Below are positions 30,287 to 38,392 of a stretch of DNA of 64,000 nucleotides, in pieces. Made by a program: the position numbers and the translations under genes. Numbering within the stretch: position 1 is the first letter of the stretch; every line of letters starts with the position of its first letter. The notes beneath the pieces were generated by a model that saw only the letters and a program-made list of their open reading frames with translations, had not been told where the DNA came from and did not search any database. Origin of the DNA: Sulfuricella sp. (GTDB taxonomy: Bacteria; Pseudomonadota; Gammaproteobacteria; Burkholderiales; Sulfuricellaceae); NCBI GenBank assembly GCA_028713975.1, contig JAQTNE010000004.1, positions 113,746 through 177,745 of the forward strand, in the 5' to 3' direction.

Positions 30287-30796
30287 ATGAACACAACAGC
30301 GCCTTCGGGACGCAACAAGCCGATTATCGCGATACTGGTGATTGCGGCACTGGCCGGCGGACTTTTTCTGCTGCTGGCGCAAAAACCCGCCGCGCCGCAG
30401 ACGGCGTTTACTGCGCTGAGCGGCGAAAAAACCACGCTCGACAGCCTGCGCGGCAAGGTGGTGCTGGTGAATTTCTGGGCAACCAGTTGCCCCGGCTGTA
30501 TCAAGGAAATGCCCGATCTGGTGAAGACCTGGCAAAAATACCACAGCCGCGGCCTGGAAACCATCGCCGTGGCGATGAGCTACGACCCGCCCGAATACGT
30601 CAAACAGTTCGCCGAGAAAAACGGCCTGCCGTTCACCGTCGCACTCGACGCCGACGGCACCGCCGCCCAGTCTTTCGGCAATGTCCGCCTGACCCCGACC
30701 ACCTTCATCATCGACAAGCAGGGAAAGATCATCCAGCAATATCTGGGCGAACCGGATTTTGCCAAGCTGAATGCCTTGATTGAGGGGGCGCTGTAA
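30287..30796 (+). CDS. TlpA-like membrane-anchored thioredoxin
   Basis: 169-residue protein with an N-terminal membrane anchor (residues 11-30) and a periplasmic thioredoxin fold. The redox motif is CPGC in FWATSCPGCIKEMP near residues 67-70, and the cis-Pro segment is LTPTTFIIDKQG. Family members reduce periplasmic disulfides, often for cytochrome c assembly. It converges on a diheme cytochrome gene. Ser replaces Trp just before the first Cys (TSC in place of TWC), a small difference from the copy at 18723. Confidence 0.9.
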   Translation: MNTTAPSGRNKPIIAILVIAALAGGLFLLLAQKPAAPQTAFTALSGEKTTLDSLRGKVVLVNFWATSCPGCIKEMPDLVKTWQKYHSRGLETIAVAMSYDPPEYVKQFAEKNGLPFTVALDADGTAAQSFGNVRLTPTTFIIDKQGKIIQQYLGEPDFAKLNALIEGAL

Positions 30797-30864
30797 AACC
30801 GGGCTGCCGGAGCCCACTGCCGCAGTGCGGCAAGCAGGCTCAAGCAGTCCGGGATATCCAATGT

Positions 30865-31494
30865 TTACTTTGCTGGCGCAGAAGCCTTTGATGCCATGAA
30901 TGACACGGCGGCGCGGATATCGGCGTCGCTCAGGTTGGAAAATCCGCCGCGGGATGGCATCTTGTTGTGGCCGTGGATAGCCGAAGACACCAGCTCGTTT
31001 ACCCCTTTTGCCATGCGTGGCAGCCAGGCATTTGCATCCCCGATCCTGGGCGCACCGTTGCTGCCCTCCCGGTGACAGTTGCCGCACGCAGCGGCAACGA
31101 TCTGCTCACCAGTCCCATGGGTGACTTTGCCAGAGGTCTTTTCCTTGTCGAGAGTCCGGCCGCCGCTCACCATGTAGGCGATGGCCCGTTCAACTTCCAG
31201 ATCGCTTAGCGTGGCTTCTCCGCCATGGGCAGGCATCTTGCGCACCCCGTCCATTGCGCTCCGCGTAAGCTGATTAAGGCCGTACTTCGCTCTGGGAGCC
31301 CAGTCGGCGGTATTGCCGATGCGGGGCGCACCATCTTTGCCTTCGCCATGGCAGGCGATACAGATAGTGCTGACAATTTCTTTCCCGCTACGACTCGGCG
31401 CGTTAGCGGCCAAAACCATGTTGGCCATACCGGCCATGACGACAAAGCAGGCGGCCAGAGAAACGCCGGTTGACTGGAAACGAACTATGCCCAT
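30865..31494 (-). CDS. Periplasmic diheme cytochrome c
   Basis: 209-residue secreted protein with a signal peptide (cleavage probably after ANMVLA-A near residue 30) and two similar cytochrome c domains. The heme motifs are CIACH (45-49) and CGNCH (137-141); each domain has a downstream KMP (residues 87 and about 180) as likely axial Met. Both halves share the GAPRIG and LSD segments, so the gene arose by internal duplication. It probably shuttles electrons in the periplasm. A GGAAAA site precedes the ATG. Confidence 0.92.
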   Translation of the reverse strand: MGIVRFQSTGVSLAACFVVMAGMANMVLAANAPSRSGKEIVSTICIACHGEGKDGAPRIGNTADWAPRAKYGLNQLTRSAMDGVRKMPAHGGEATLSDLEVERAIAYMVSGGRTLDKEKTSGKVTHGTGEQIVAAACGNCHREGSNGAPRIGDANAWLPRMAKGVNELVSSAIHGHNKMPSRGGFSNLSDADIRAAVSFMASKASAPAK

Positions 31495-31623
31495 GGAATT
31501 TTTTCCTTAGTATGTTGGATGTTAGGAATCTATATGGGCGCATTGCTAAAAACACCCTCAGATTCTTGATATTCTACCTTATCGCGGGCTTATCGCGGAA
31601 TGGGACAACCATCCGCGCGAGGC
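31495..31623. other. Intergenic region upstream of the diheme cytochrome gene
   Basis: Carries the promoter region of the diheme cytochrome gene (minus strand) and no gene that I can see. It is relatively AT-rich. The amtB terminator lies just to its right. Confidence 0.4.
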
Positions 31624-31650
31624 GAAAAAAGGGGCGCTTACAGGCGCCCC
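31624..31650 (-). terminator. Intrinsic terminator after amtB
   Basis: Read on the minus strand, GGGGCGCCTGTAAGCGCCCC forms a 7-bp stem and is followed by TTTTTT. It starts 27 bases after the amtB stop. Confidence 0.88.
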
Positions 31651-31676
31651 CTAAGGTTACAGCAGGAGAGTTGAAA

Positions 31677-33083
31677 TTATTCGATGTGTTCGCCGTGCAG
31701 CGCAACGTCCAGCCCTTCGCGCTCTTCTTCTTCGGACACGCGCAGCCCGATAGCCACATCAATCACTTTGAGGATGATGAAGGTCATCACCAGACTGTAG
31801 GCCACCGTGACGCCGACGCCGAGCAGTTGCGTGATGACCTGGCCGCCATTGCCTTCCAACATGCCGGCGGTGCCGCCGATGTCTTTCATGGCGAACACGC
31901 CGGTGAGAATCGCGCCGACGATGCCGCCGATGCCATGCACGCCGAAGGCGTCGAGAGAGTCATCATAGCCGAGCATTTTCTTCAGGCTGGTTGCGCCCCA
32001 GAAGCATGTCACGCCAGCGACCAGACCGATGATCAGCGCGCCCATCGGGCCGACGAAGCCGGATGCGGGGGTGATGGCGACCAGCCCGGCCACGGCGCCG
32101 GAAGCAATACCCAGCACCGAGGGTTTGCCCTTGCCCAGCCACTCGGCGATCAGCCACGAAAGCGCCGCGCCTGCGGTGGCGATCTGCGTTACCGCCATCG
32201 CCATACCGGCACGACCGTCTGCGGCCACGGCGGAACCCGCATTGAAGCCGAACCAGCCGACCCACAGCATGGCCGCGCCGACGATGGTCAGCACCAGGTT
32301 GTGCGGCGCCATCGGTTCACGGCCATAGCCGATCCGTTTGCCCAGCACGATTGCCGCCACCAGACCGGCGATGCCGGCATTGATGTGCACCACCGTGCCG
32401 CCGGCGTAGTCGAGCACGCCCTTGGTAACGAGCCAGCCCTGCACCGCCGGGTCGGAGCTCGTACCCCACACCCAGTGGGCGACCGGAGCGTACACAACCA
32501 GCGACCAGATACCCATGAACCACAGCATGGCGGAGAATTTCATGCGGTCGGCGAAAGCGCCGGTGATCAGCGCCGGGGTGATGATGGCGAAGGTCATCTG
32601 AAACATCATGAACACCGATTCAGGGATGTTCTGGCCGTCGGTGCCCGCCATCGCATTCACGCCCATGCCGTTGAGGAACAGCCGGTCAAGGCCGCCGAGC
32701 CACGGCCCACCGTCGCGGAAAGCCAGGCTATAGCCGGCGACCATCCACAGCACGGTAATCAGGGCGGTGATCGAAAAACTTTGCATCAGTGTGGCAAGCA
32801 CGTTTTTCTTGCGCACCATGCCGCCGTAAAACAGCGCCAGGCCGGGGATGGTCATGAACAGCACCAGCGCGGTTGCGGTCAGCATCCAGGCAGTGTTGCC
32901 GCTATCCAGCTTCTGCGCCACCGGAGCCGGAGCAGCCGGCGTTGCGGGCGCCGCGGCACTCGTGGCCGGAGCGGCTACAGCCGCCACGGCGGCAGGTTGG
33001 CTGGCTTCATCGGCAATAGCCGGTGCAGCGCCGCAGAACCCCAGGCTCAGCATCAACGCTAATGCGTAAATCAGTTGTTTCAT
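31677..33083 (-). CDS. amtB: Ammonium transporter AmtB
   Basis: Inner-membrane trimeric channel for ammonium. 468 residues: signal peptide of about 24 residues, an Ala-rich linker, then 11 membrane segments. The twin His of the pore are in GTVVHINAG and FGVHGIGG. The start is the ATG at 33083, with AAGGAG eight bases upstream. PII (glnK) lies just upstream on the same strand, the standard pair, in which GlnK plugs the channel when nitrogen is plentiful. Confidence 0.95.
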   Translation of the reverse strand: MKQLIYALALMLSLGFCGAAPAIADEASQPAAVAAVAAPATSAAAPATPAAPAPVAQKLDSGNTAWMLTATALVLFMTIPGLALFYGGMVRKKNVLATLMQSFSITALITVLWMVAGYSLAFRDGGPWLGGLDRLFLNGMGVNAMAGTDGQNIPESVFMMFQMTFAIITPALITGAFADRMKFSAMLWFMGIWSLVVYAPVAHWVWGTSSDPAVQGWLVTKGVLDYAGGTVVHINAGIAGLVAAIVLGKRIGYGREPMAPHNLVLTIVGAAMLWVGWFGFNAGSAVAADGRAGMAMAVTQIATAGAALSWLIAEWLGKGKPSVLGIASGAVAGLVAITPASGFVGPMGALIIGLVAGVTCFWGATSLKKMLGYDDSLDAFGVHGIGGIVGAILTGVFAMKDIGGTAGMLEGNGGQVITQLLGVGVTVAYSLVMTFIILKVIDVAIGLRVSEEEEREGLDVALHGEHIE

Positions 33084-33117
33084 GGCAATCTCCTTGAAAA
33101 TTGGCGAAAAGTACCCG

Positions 33118-33181
33118 CCCTCCGGTAAAAACCGGATTAAATTCACTATCAAATCAGTTTGTTCCGGTTTTTACCGGAGGG
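33118..33181. repeat. Perfect 19-bp inverted repeat between glnK and amtB
   Basis: CCCTCCGGTAAAAACCGGA (33118-33136) is repeated as its exact complement at 33163-33181, with 26 bases between. Each arm is itself partly palindromic (CCGGT/ACCGG). The glnK-amtB transcript can fold here, which could set the ratio of the two products or mark an RNA processing site. Confidence 0.85.
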
Positions 33182-33196
33182 CTATGCCTGGCTTGG

Positions 33197-33559
<363 letters not shown>

Positions 33560-34390
33560 TTAAAACGTCCGGCCTGCTTGAAGAACAACGACGCCCTTGT
33601 TCAGATCGCGGGTTTCGGTGGTGGCGAGCGAAGCCGTATTTTTGAAGAACGCGTCATTGCCCGATTTCACATAGGCAATCGAAGCATTCCAGCCGCCGGT
33701 GAAAGTTTTGGCCAGCGAGAGTTTATAGTCGGTGTAATCCGGGTTGACGCCGGTGGTCAGGGTGGATTTGACATCGGTGCGGCCAACATGGAAGCCCAGG
33801 GTCAGGTCGTCAGCCAGCGGGTAGGCGGCCGACAGGTCATGATAGAGGGTGCCCTTGGTGCCGCCGACATAACCGGTTTGGGTGTTGGCGCCAAAATAGT
33901 CGGTGGTGGAAGCCGACAGCTTATAGCTGATCCATTTCCAGGATAATCCGGCGTTGACTTCAAAATTGTCATACGTCTGGCTCGGGTTGCCCGCAGTGAC
34001 CTGCCTGTTGAAATCGGCGCCCGGATAGTAATAACCGTAACCGCCGGCGGTCCAGCCCCAATCATCGGTGATCTTGCCGTTGAAGCCCGCATAGTAATCA
34101 AGTTCGAGGTTGCCGCCTGGATAGCTGTTACTACTTATGTTTGAACCCCAAAGACCGGCATACCAGCCGTCGGCATGGGCGTAGTCAACACCGCCCTGCA
34201 TCGCGGGTTTACCCCAGGTCTGGTCGATGCCGCGAAAACGGTATTCGCTGACCAGATTAATGTTGGTGGTGACGGTGTGAGGCGAGACTACGGTCGGCGC
34301 AGCCGCAGCAGGGGCATCCGCAGCGATAGCGGATTGGACAGACAAGGTAACGATGCCGGCGAGGGCCAGAGCATGGGTCAGTTTGCACAT
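33560..34390 (-). CDS. TIGR02001-type outer-membrane protein
   Basis: 276-residue secreted protein with a signal peptide ending near AIAADA (residue 24), followed by alternating strands rich in Tyr, Trp and Gly, and a C-terminal aromatic residue (GRTF) as in outer-membrane beta-barrels. The NLVSEYRFRGIDQTW start of the mature part is typical of the TIGR02001 family of small porin-like proteins. It is the first gene of the glnK-amtB operon, so it may let ammonium or another nitrogen compound cross the outer membrane; that role is inference. AAAGGAAA precedes the ATG. Confidence 0.88.
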   Translation of the reverse strand: MCKLTHALALAGIVTLSVQSAIAADAPAAAAPTVVSPHTVTTNINLVSEYRFRGIDQTWGKPAMQGGVDYAHADGWYAGLWGSNISSNSYPGGNLELDYYAGFNGKITDDWGWTAGGYGYYYPGADFNRQVTAGNPSQTYDNFEVNAGLSWKWISYKLSASTTDYFGANTQTGYVGGTKGTLYHDLSAAYPLADDLTLGFHVGRTDVKSTLTTGVNPDYTDYKLSLAKTFTGGWNASIAYVKSGNDAFFKNTASLATTETRDLNKGVVVLQAGRTF

Positions 34391-34411
34391 AATATTTCCT
34401 TTATCGAAATG

Positions 34412-34425
34412 CGAGAATGTTCTCG
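34412..34425. repeat. Short inverted repeat in the operon leader
   Basis: CGAGAATGTTCTCG is a 6-bp inverted repeat with a two-base centre, itself flanked by TATCGA / TCGATA. It lies at or just after the predicted transcription start of the porin-glnK-amtB operon, so it is either a 5'-end hairpin or a repressor site. Confidence 0.55.
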
Positions 34426-34436
34426 ATAAATAACAG

Positions 34437-34452
34437 AGCATTTACTGTGCCA
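34437..34452 (-). promoter_or_regulatory. Sigma-54 promoter of the porin-glnK-amtB operon
   Basis: On the minus strand the sequence is TGGCACAGTAAATGCT, which matches the sigma-54 consensus TGGCAC-N5-TTGCT at nearly every key base, with GG and GC exactly ten bases apart. The predicted start is near 34427, about 37 bases before the ATG of the outer-membrane protein gene. Two NtrC-like sites lie upstream at a fitting distance. Confidence 0.85.
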
Positions 34453-34515
34453 TGTTGTAAATATTCGTATATACAGTAAGTTATGTTTTATCCTGAGAAT
34501 GACTGCGAAATCTTG

Positions 34516-34530
34516 GCACCGCTTTGGCCC
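34516..34530. promoter_or_regulatory. Weak NtrC-like site
   Basis: GCAC-N7-GCCC, one half-site intact and the other altered (consensus GCAC-N7-GTGC). Centred about 96 bases upstream of the predicted start and 32 bases from the perfect site, the same spacing as the paired NtrC sites at E. coli glnA. Confidence 0.5.
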
Positions 34531-34547
34531 AGATATTGATACATGGC

Positions 34548-34562
34548 GCACCAAAAAAGTGC
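34548..34562. promoter_or_regulatory. NtrC-like enhancer site
   Basis: GCACCAAAAAAGTGC is a perfect GCAC-N7-GTGC palindrome, the NtrC core consensus, centred about 128 bases upstream of the predicted sigma-54 start of the porin-glnK-amtB operon. It is also about 60 bases before ubiK on the other strand. Confidence 0.75.
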
Positions 34563-34622
34563 GTGTGTTCTTGGGGTTTCATTTTGGTACACTGACATCA
34601 TTTGAATGTTCAGGAGTAAATC

Positions 34623-34898
34623 ATGAATATGGGACAGAAAGTGTTCGAGGAAATCAGCGGCAAGATCGGCCAGGCAATGGCCGACAGCCCCGTCAAGGAT
34701 GTAGAAAAAAACCTGCGCGCGGTTTTGCAGGGCGCATTCACCAAGCTCGATCTGGTAACGCGGGAAGAATTCGACGTTCAACAGGCCGTGTTGCTCAGGA
34801 CACGCGAGAAACTGGAAGCACTGGAAGCCAGGGTTGCCCGGTTCGAGGCCCAGGCCGGCGTCGAAACCGGGGAAGAGACCGGAAACATGGCGCTGTAA
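34623..34898 (+). CDS. ubiK: Ubiquinone biosynthesis accessory factor UbiK
   Basis: Small BMFP/YqiC-family protein of 91 residues that helps aerobic ubiquinone synthesis by organising the Ubi enzyme complex. The N-terminal amphipathic part (FEEISGKIGQAMADSP) and C-terminal coiled coil (FDVQQAVLLRTREKLEALEARV) are characteristic. AGGAG precedes the ATG. comM starts 17 bases later; the ubiK-comM order is common in betaproteobacteria. Confidence 0.92.
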   Translation: MNMGQKVFEEISGKIGQAMADSPVKDVEKNLRAVLQGAFTKLDLVTREEFDVQQAVLLRTREKLEALEARVARFEAQAGVETGEETGNMAL

Positions 34899-34914
34899 GC
34901 GCGACCGAATCCAG

Positions 34915-36408
34915 ATGGGCCTCGCCGTACTCTACAGCCGGGCGCTTGCCGGCATGGAAGCGCCGCTGGTGACGGTTGAGGTGCATCTGTCCAACGGGTT
35001 GCCCAGCTTCAATCTGGTCGGCCTGCCCGAGATCGAAGTCAAGGAGAGCAAGGATCGGGTACGCTCCGCCCTGCTCAATGCCCAGTTCGAATTTCCCGCC
35101 CGCCGCATCACCGTCAACCTTGCCCCTGCCGATTTGCCCAAGGAAAGTGGGCGCTTCGACCTGCCGATTGCGCTCGGCATTCTGGCGGCATCCGGACAGA
35201 TTCCCGCAAATAATCTGGCGCAGTATGAATTCGCTGGCGAGCTGGCGCTGACCGGCGCGCTGCGCCCGATTCGCGGCGCACTGGCGATGACCTTCAAAGC
35301 CAGCCGCGATGGCCGCGCCTTTATCCTGCCGACCGAAAATGCCGCCGAAGCGGCGCTGGTGGAGGAAGCACAGGTTTACCCGGCTAACTCGTTACTGGAA
35401 GTGTGCGCGCACCTGACCGGACGGCAACCGCTGGCCCGGTGGCAGGAAACGCCGGAACCGAACGCCCATAACTACCCCGACTTCAGCGAAGTAAAGGGGC
35501 AGACCCACGCCAAGCGCGCCCTCGAGATCGCCGCCGCCGGCGGCCACAGCATCCTGATGGCGGGGCCGCCGGGCACCGGCAAAACCATGCTGGCGGCACG
35601 CCTGCCGGGCATTTTGCCACCCATGACCGAGGAACAGGCACTGGAATCCGCAGCGATCCAATCACTGAACGGCGGCTTTAAAATAACACACTGGCGGCAA
35701 CGCAATTTTCGTTCCCCCCATCATTCCGCGTCCGGCCCCGCACTGGTCGGCGGCGGCGGAAATCCGCGGCCCGGCGAGATTTCCCTGGCGCATCACGGCG
35801 TGTTGTTTCTCGATGAGTTGCCGGAATTTTCGCGCTCCGTGCTGGAAGCGTTGCGCGAGCCGCTCGAATCCGGCCGCATCACCATTTCCCGCGCAATGCA
35901 TCAGGCCGATTTCCCGGCGCGCTTTCAACTGGTGGCGGCGATGAACCCCTGCCCCTGCGGCTATCTCGGCCACGCAAACGGCAAATGCCGCTGCACGCCG
36001 GATCAGGTGGCGCGCTACCGCAGCAAAATCTCCGGGCCGCTGCTCGACCGCATCGACCTGCAAATCGAAGTCCCCGCCCTGCCCGAGAACGATCTCACCA
36101 GCCATGCCACAGGCGAACCCAGCGCAGCAATCCGGCAACGGGTGGAAACCGCTTACGGGCGGCAACTGGCGCGACAGGGCAAAGCCAATGCAGCACTCAC
36201 CACCAAGGAAATCGACCAGCACTGCCAGCCCGATACCGCCGGAGAAGCATTGCTGAAGCAGGCGATCAGCCGTCTCAACCTGTCCGCCCGCGGCTACCAT
36301 CGCGTGCTGAAAGTGGCGCGCACCATTGCCGATCTTTCAGGCAGCAAGGCTGTCAATGCGACGCATATCGCCGAGGCGATTCAGTACCGGCGGTTTACTC
36401 AGGGGTAG
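34915..36408 (+). CDS. comM: ComM/YifB family Mg-chelatase-like ATPase
   Basis: AAA+ helicase that promotes branch migration during natural transformation. 497 residues: N-terminal Lon-type fold (NGLPSFNLVGLPEIEVKES), Walker A GPPGTGKTML near residue 217, Walker B LFLDELPEF, and the Mg-chelatase C-terminal domain ending in HIAEAIQYRR. A cysteine set CPCGY...CRC near residue 345 is typical. The start is the ATG at 34915 (MGLAVLYSRAL); the frame is open upstream but covers ubiK. Confidence 0.95.
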   Translation: MGLAVLYSRALAGMEAPLVTVEVHLSNGLPSFNLVGLPEIEVKESKDRVRSALLNAQFEFPARRITVNLAPADLPKESGRFDLPIALGILAASGQIPANNLAQYEFAGELALTGALRPIRGALAMTFKASRDGRAFILPTENAAEAALVEEAQVYPANSLLEVCAHLTGRQPLARWQETPEPNAHNYPDFSEVKGQTHAKRALEIAAAGGHSILMAGPPGTGKTMLAARLPGILPPMTEEQALESAAIQSLNGGFKITHWRQRNFRSPHHSASGPALVGGGGNPRPGEISLAHHGVLFLDELPEFSRSVLEALREPLESGRITISRAMHQADFPARFQLVAAMNPCPCGYLGHANGKCRCTPDQVARYRSKISGPLLDRIDLQIEVPALPENDLTSHATGEPSAAIRQRVETAYGRQLARQGKANAALTTKEIDQHCQPDTAGEALLKQAISRLNLSARGYHRVLKVARTIADLSGSKAVNATHIAEAIQYRRFTQG

Positions 36409-36454
36409 GCTGAAAAAAGCCGCTTTCAAGGCAACAAACCATACACAATTTATA

Positions 36455-36475
36455 TATATCTCAAAATGAGATATA
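36455..36475. promoter_or_regulatory. Palindromic operator before higBA
   Basis: TATATCTCA and its complement TGAGATATA are separated by AAA, a perfect 9-3-9 palindrome. It lies nine bases before the higB start and overlaps an AT-rich promoter-like stretch, which fits autorepression by the HigA antitoxin. Confidence 0.75.
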
Positions 36476-36483
36476 CTATATCC

Positions 36484-36771
36484 ATGAAGATCATCAGCAA
36501 CAGCGCACTACGGGCCTTCGCTGCCGAGCACCCACAAGCCGAAGAACCCCTACAGGGTTGGCGACGGGTGATTGAAAAGAACCGGTTCGGCAATTGGGCT
36601 GAACTGAAATCAGTCTTCAATACAATCGACAAGGTCGGCGAATTGGCGGTTTTTGACATTGCCGGCAACAAATACCGACTGATCGCCTACATCCGGTTCG
36701 AGAAACAGATCGTTTACATCAAAGCGGTGCTGACTCACCGGGACTACGACAAAGGAGCATGGAAATCATGA
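36484..36771 (+). CDS. higB: HigB-type toxin (mRNA interferase)
   Basis: 95-residue toxin of the HigB/RelE group, which cuts mRNA on the ribosome. Family features: MKIISNSALRAFAAEHP start, WRRVIEKNRFGNWAELKSVF, and the C-terminal IVYIKAVLTHRDYDKG with the conserved His and Tyr. The start is set at the ATG at 36484 by comparison with the family; an ATG at 36466 lies inside the operator. The stop overlaps the antitoxin start as ATGA. Confidence 0.92.
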   Translation: MKIISNSALRAFAAEHPQAEEPLQGWRRVIEKNRFGNWAELKSVFNTIDKVGELAVFDIAGNKYRLIAYIRFEKQIVYIKAVLTHRDYDKGAWKS

Positions 36772-37181
36772 ACGCACACATCCAGGTCAAACACCTGCTC
36801 CCGGCGTGGGAGGTCTTTCGTAGCGCCACCGATATCGCCCCGATCCGCGATGAAGCGCACTACCAGCGGATGACCGCAATGCTTGAAGCCCTGCTCGATG
36901 AAGCCGCCGGACAGGAAAATCATCCTGCGATGGAACTGATCGACATCGTGGGCGACCTGATCGAAGACTTTGAGGCCGAACATCACCCCTTACCCGAGGC
37001 TACGGGCGTGCAAGCGCTGAAGTTCCTGCTGGATCAGCACGGCTTGAAGCAAGGCGATTTGGCCGAGATCGGCAGCCAAGGGGTCGTTTCTGAAATCCTG
37101 TCGGGAAAACGCGAACTCAACATCCGGCAAATCCGCGCGCTCAGCAAGCGCTTTGGAGTGGCTCCCGCTACCTTCGTGTAA
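36768..37181 (+). CDS. higA: HigA-type antitoxin
   Basis: 137-residue partner of HigB. N-terminal part helical; C-terminal XRE-type helix-turn-helix (residues 85-135) in the segment GDLAEIGSQGVVSEILSGKR. It neutralises the toxin and represses the operon. The start at 36768 overlaps the higB stop by four bases, typical of toxin-first HigBA pairs; an ATG at 36759 is possible but less likely. Confidence 0.92.
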   Translation: MNAHIQVKHLLPAWEVFRSATDIAPIRDEAHYQRMTAMLEALLDEAAGQENHPAMELIDIVGDLIEDFEAEHHPLPEATGVQALKFLLDQHGLKQGDLAEIGSQGVVSEILSGKRELNIRQIRALSKRFGVAPATFV

Positions 37182-37217
37182 TGCCTTGGGCGGCAATAAT
37201 GCCCGTTAAAGAAGTTT

Positions 37218-38390
37218 TCAGCCCTTATCCTCGTCAAGATTGAAACCCGAGAAGTTGATGACCGTGTCCTCGTTGAGGGAGGAGGCAGGAGCGGAAGGCT
37301 CCGAGCCGGTCGGGGCAGAGGCAGGCTCGGGGCGTTTGCCGTTGTTGATCAGCCAGGACAGGTTGGTGGCGGAATCGGCGTTGGCCAGCGCTTCATCCAG
37401 GCTGATCCGGCCTTCCTGATAAAGATTGTATAGCGCCTGCTCGAAGGTTTGCGAGCCGGGTGTGAGGCTCTGCTCCATCGCTTCCTTGATTTTGCCGACT
37501 TCCCCTCCCTTGATCAAATCCGCAACGTAGGACGAGTTCATCAGAATTTCCACTGCCGCCACGCGCTTGCCATCCACGCCGCGCACCAGCCGCTGCGAAA
37601 CCACCGCTTTCAGGGTGACGGAAAGATCGTGTAACAGATGGCTGCGCGACTCGGCGGGGAACAGGTTGATGATGCGGTTGAGGGTGTGGTAGCTGTTGTT
37701 GGCGTGCAGCGTGGACAGCATCAGGTGGCCGGATTCGGCGTAGATCATGGCTTGCTGCATGGTTTCGCGGTCGCGGATCTCCCCGATCATCAGCACGTCT
37801 GGCGCCTCGCGCACGGCATTGAGCAGGGCGACGGCATAGGATGCGGTGTCCAGCCCGACCTCGCGCTGGTTGACGATGGATTTCTTGTAGTGGTGCAGGT
37901 ATTCGATGGGGTCTTCGACCAGCAGGATGTGCCCGACCCGGTTGGTGTTGCGGTAATCAATCATCGCCGCCAGCGTGGACGATTTGCCCGAGCCGGTCTG
38001 GCCGACCACCAGCACCAGGCCGCGTTTCTCCATCACCAGGTCTTTCAGCACGGCGGGCAGGCCGAGCGCATCGAGCGACGGGATTTTATTGTTGACGTAA
38101 CGCGCTACCAGGGCAACCTCACCACGTTGGTGGAAAGCGTTGACGCGGAATTTGCCGACATCCGGCACGCTCAGGCCAAAATTCAGCTCCAGCGTTGTTT
38201 CAAAACGCTGGATGTTGTCTTTCGACATCAGCGAATAGGCGATTTTCTTGACGGTTGGCGCATCCAGTATCTGGCTGTTGAGCGGCAGGGTTTCGCCTTC
38301 GATCTTCATCAGCACCGGGGCGCCGGCTGAGATAAACATGTCGGAGGCCTGCCTGTCCGCCATGAATTTGAACAGTTGGGTCAGATCCAT
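37218..38390 (-). CDS. Third PilT/PilU-family ATPase, in a stressosome-like operon
   Basis: 390-residue hexameric retraction-type ATPase, most like PilU. Walker A GQTGSGKS (residues 130-137), Walker B VLMIGEIRDRETM, His box HLMLSTLHANNS. A Ser/Pro/Ala-rich C-terminal tail (about residues 345-390) ends in NLDEDKG and may bind a partner. It begins two bases after the STAS gene at 38393 and is the last gene of the five-gene operon, so its expression is tied to a partner-switching module. No pilus subunit or assembly genes lie nearby. Paralogues are pilT and pilU at 14-16.5 kb. Confidence 0.9.
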   Translation of the reverse strand: MDLTQLFKFMADRQASDMFISAGAPVLMKIEGETLPLNSQILDAPTVKKIAYSLMSKDNIQRFETTLELNFGLSVPDVGKFRVNAFHQRGEVALVARYVNNKIPSLDALGLPAVLKDLVMEKRGLVLVVGQTGSGKSSTLAAMIDYRNTNRVGHILLVEDPIEYLHHYKKSIVNQREVGLDTASYAVALLNAVREAPDVLMIGEIRDRETMQQAMIYAESGHLMLSTLHANNSYHTLNRIINLFPAESRSHLLHDLSVTLKAVVSQRLVRGVDGKRVAAVEILMNSSYVADLIKGGEVGKIKEAMEQSLTPGSQTFEQALYNLYQEGRISLDEALANADSATNLSWLINNGKRPEPASAPTGSEPSAPASSLNEDTVINFSGFNLDEDKG

Positions 38391-38392
38391 GG

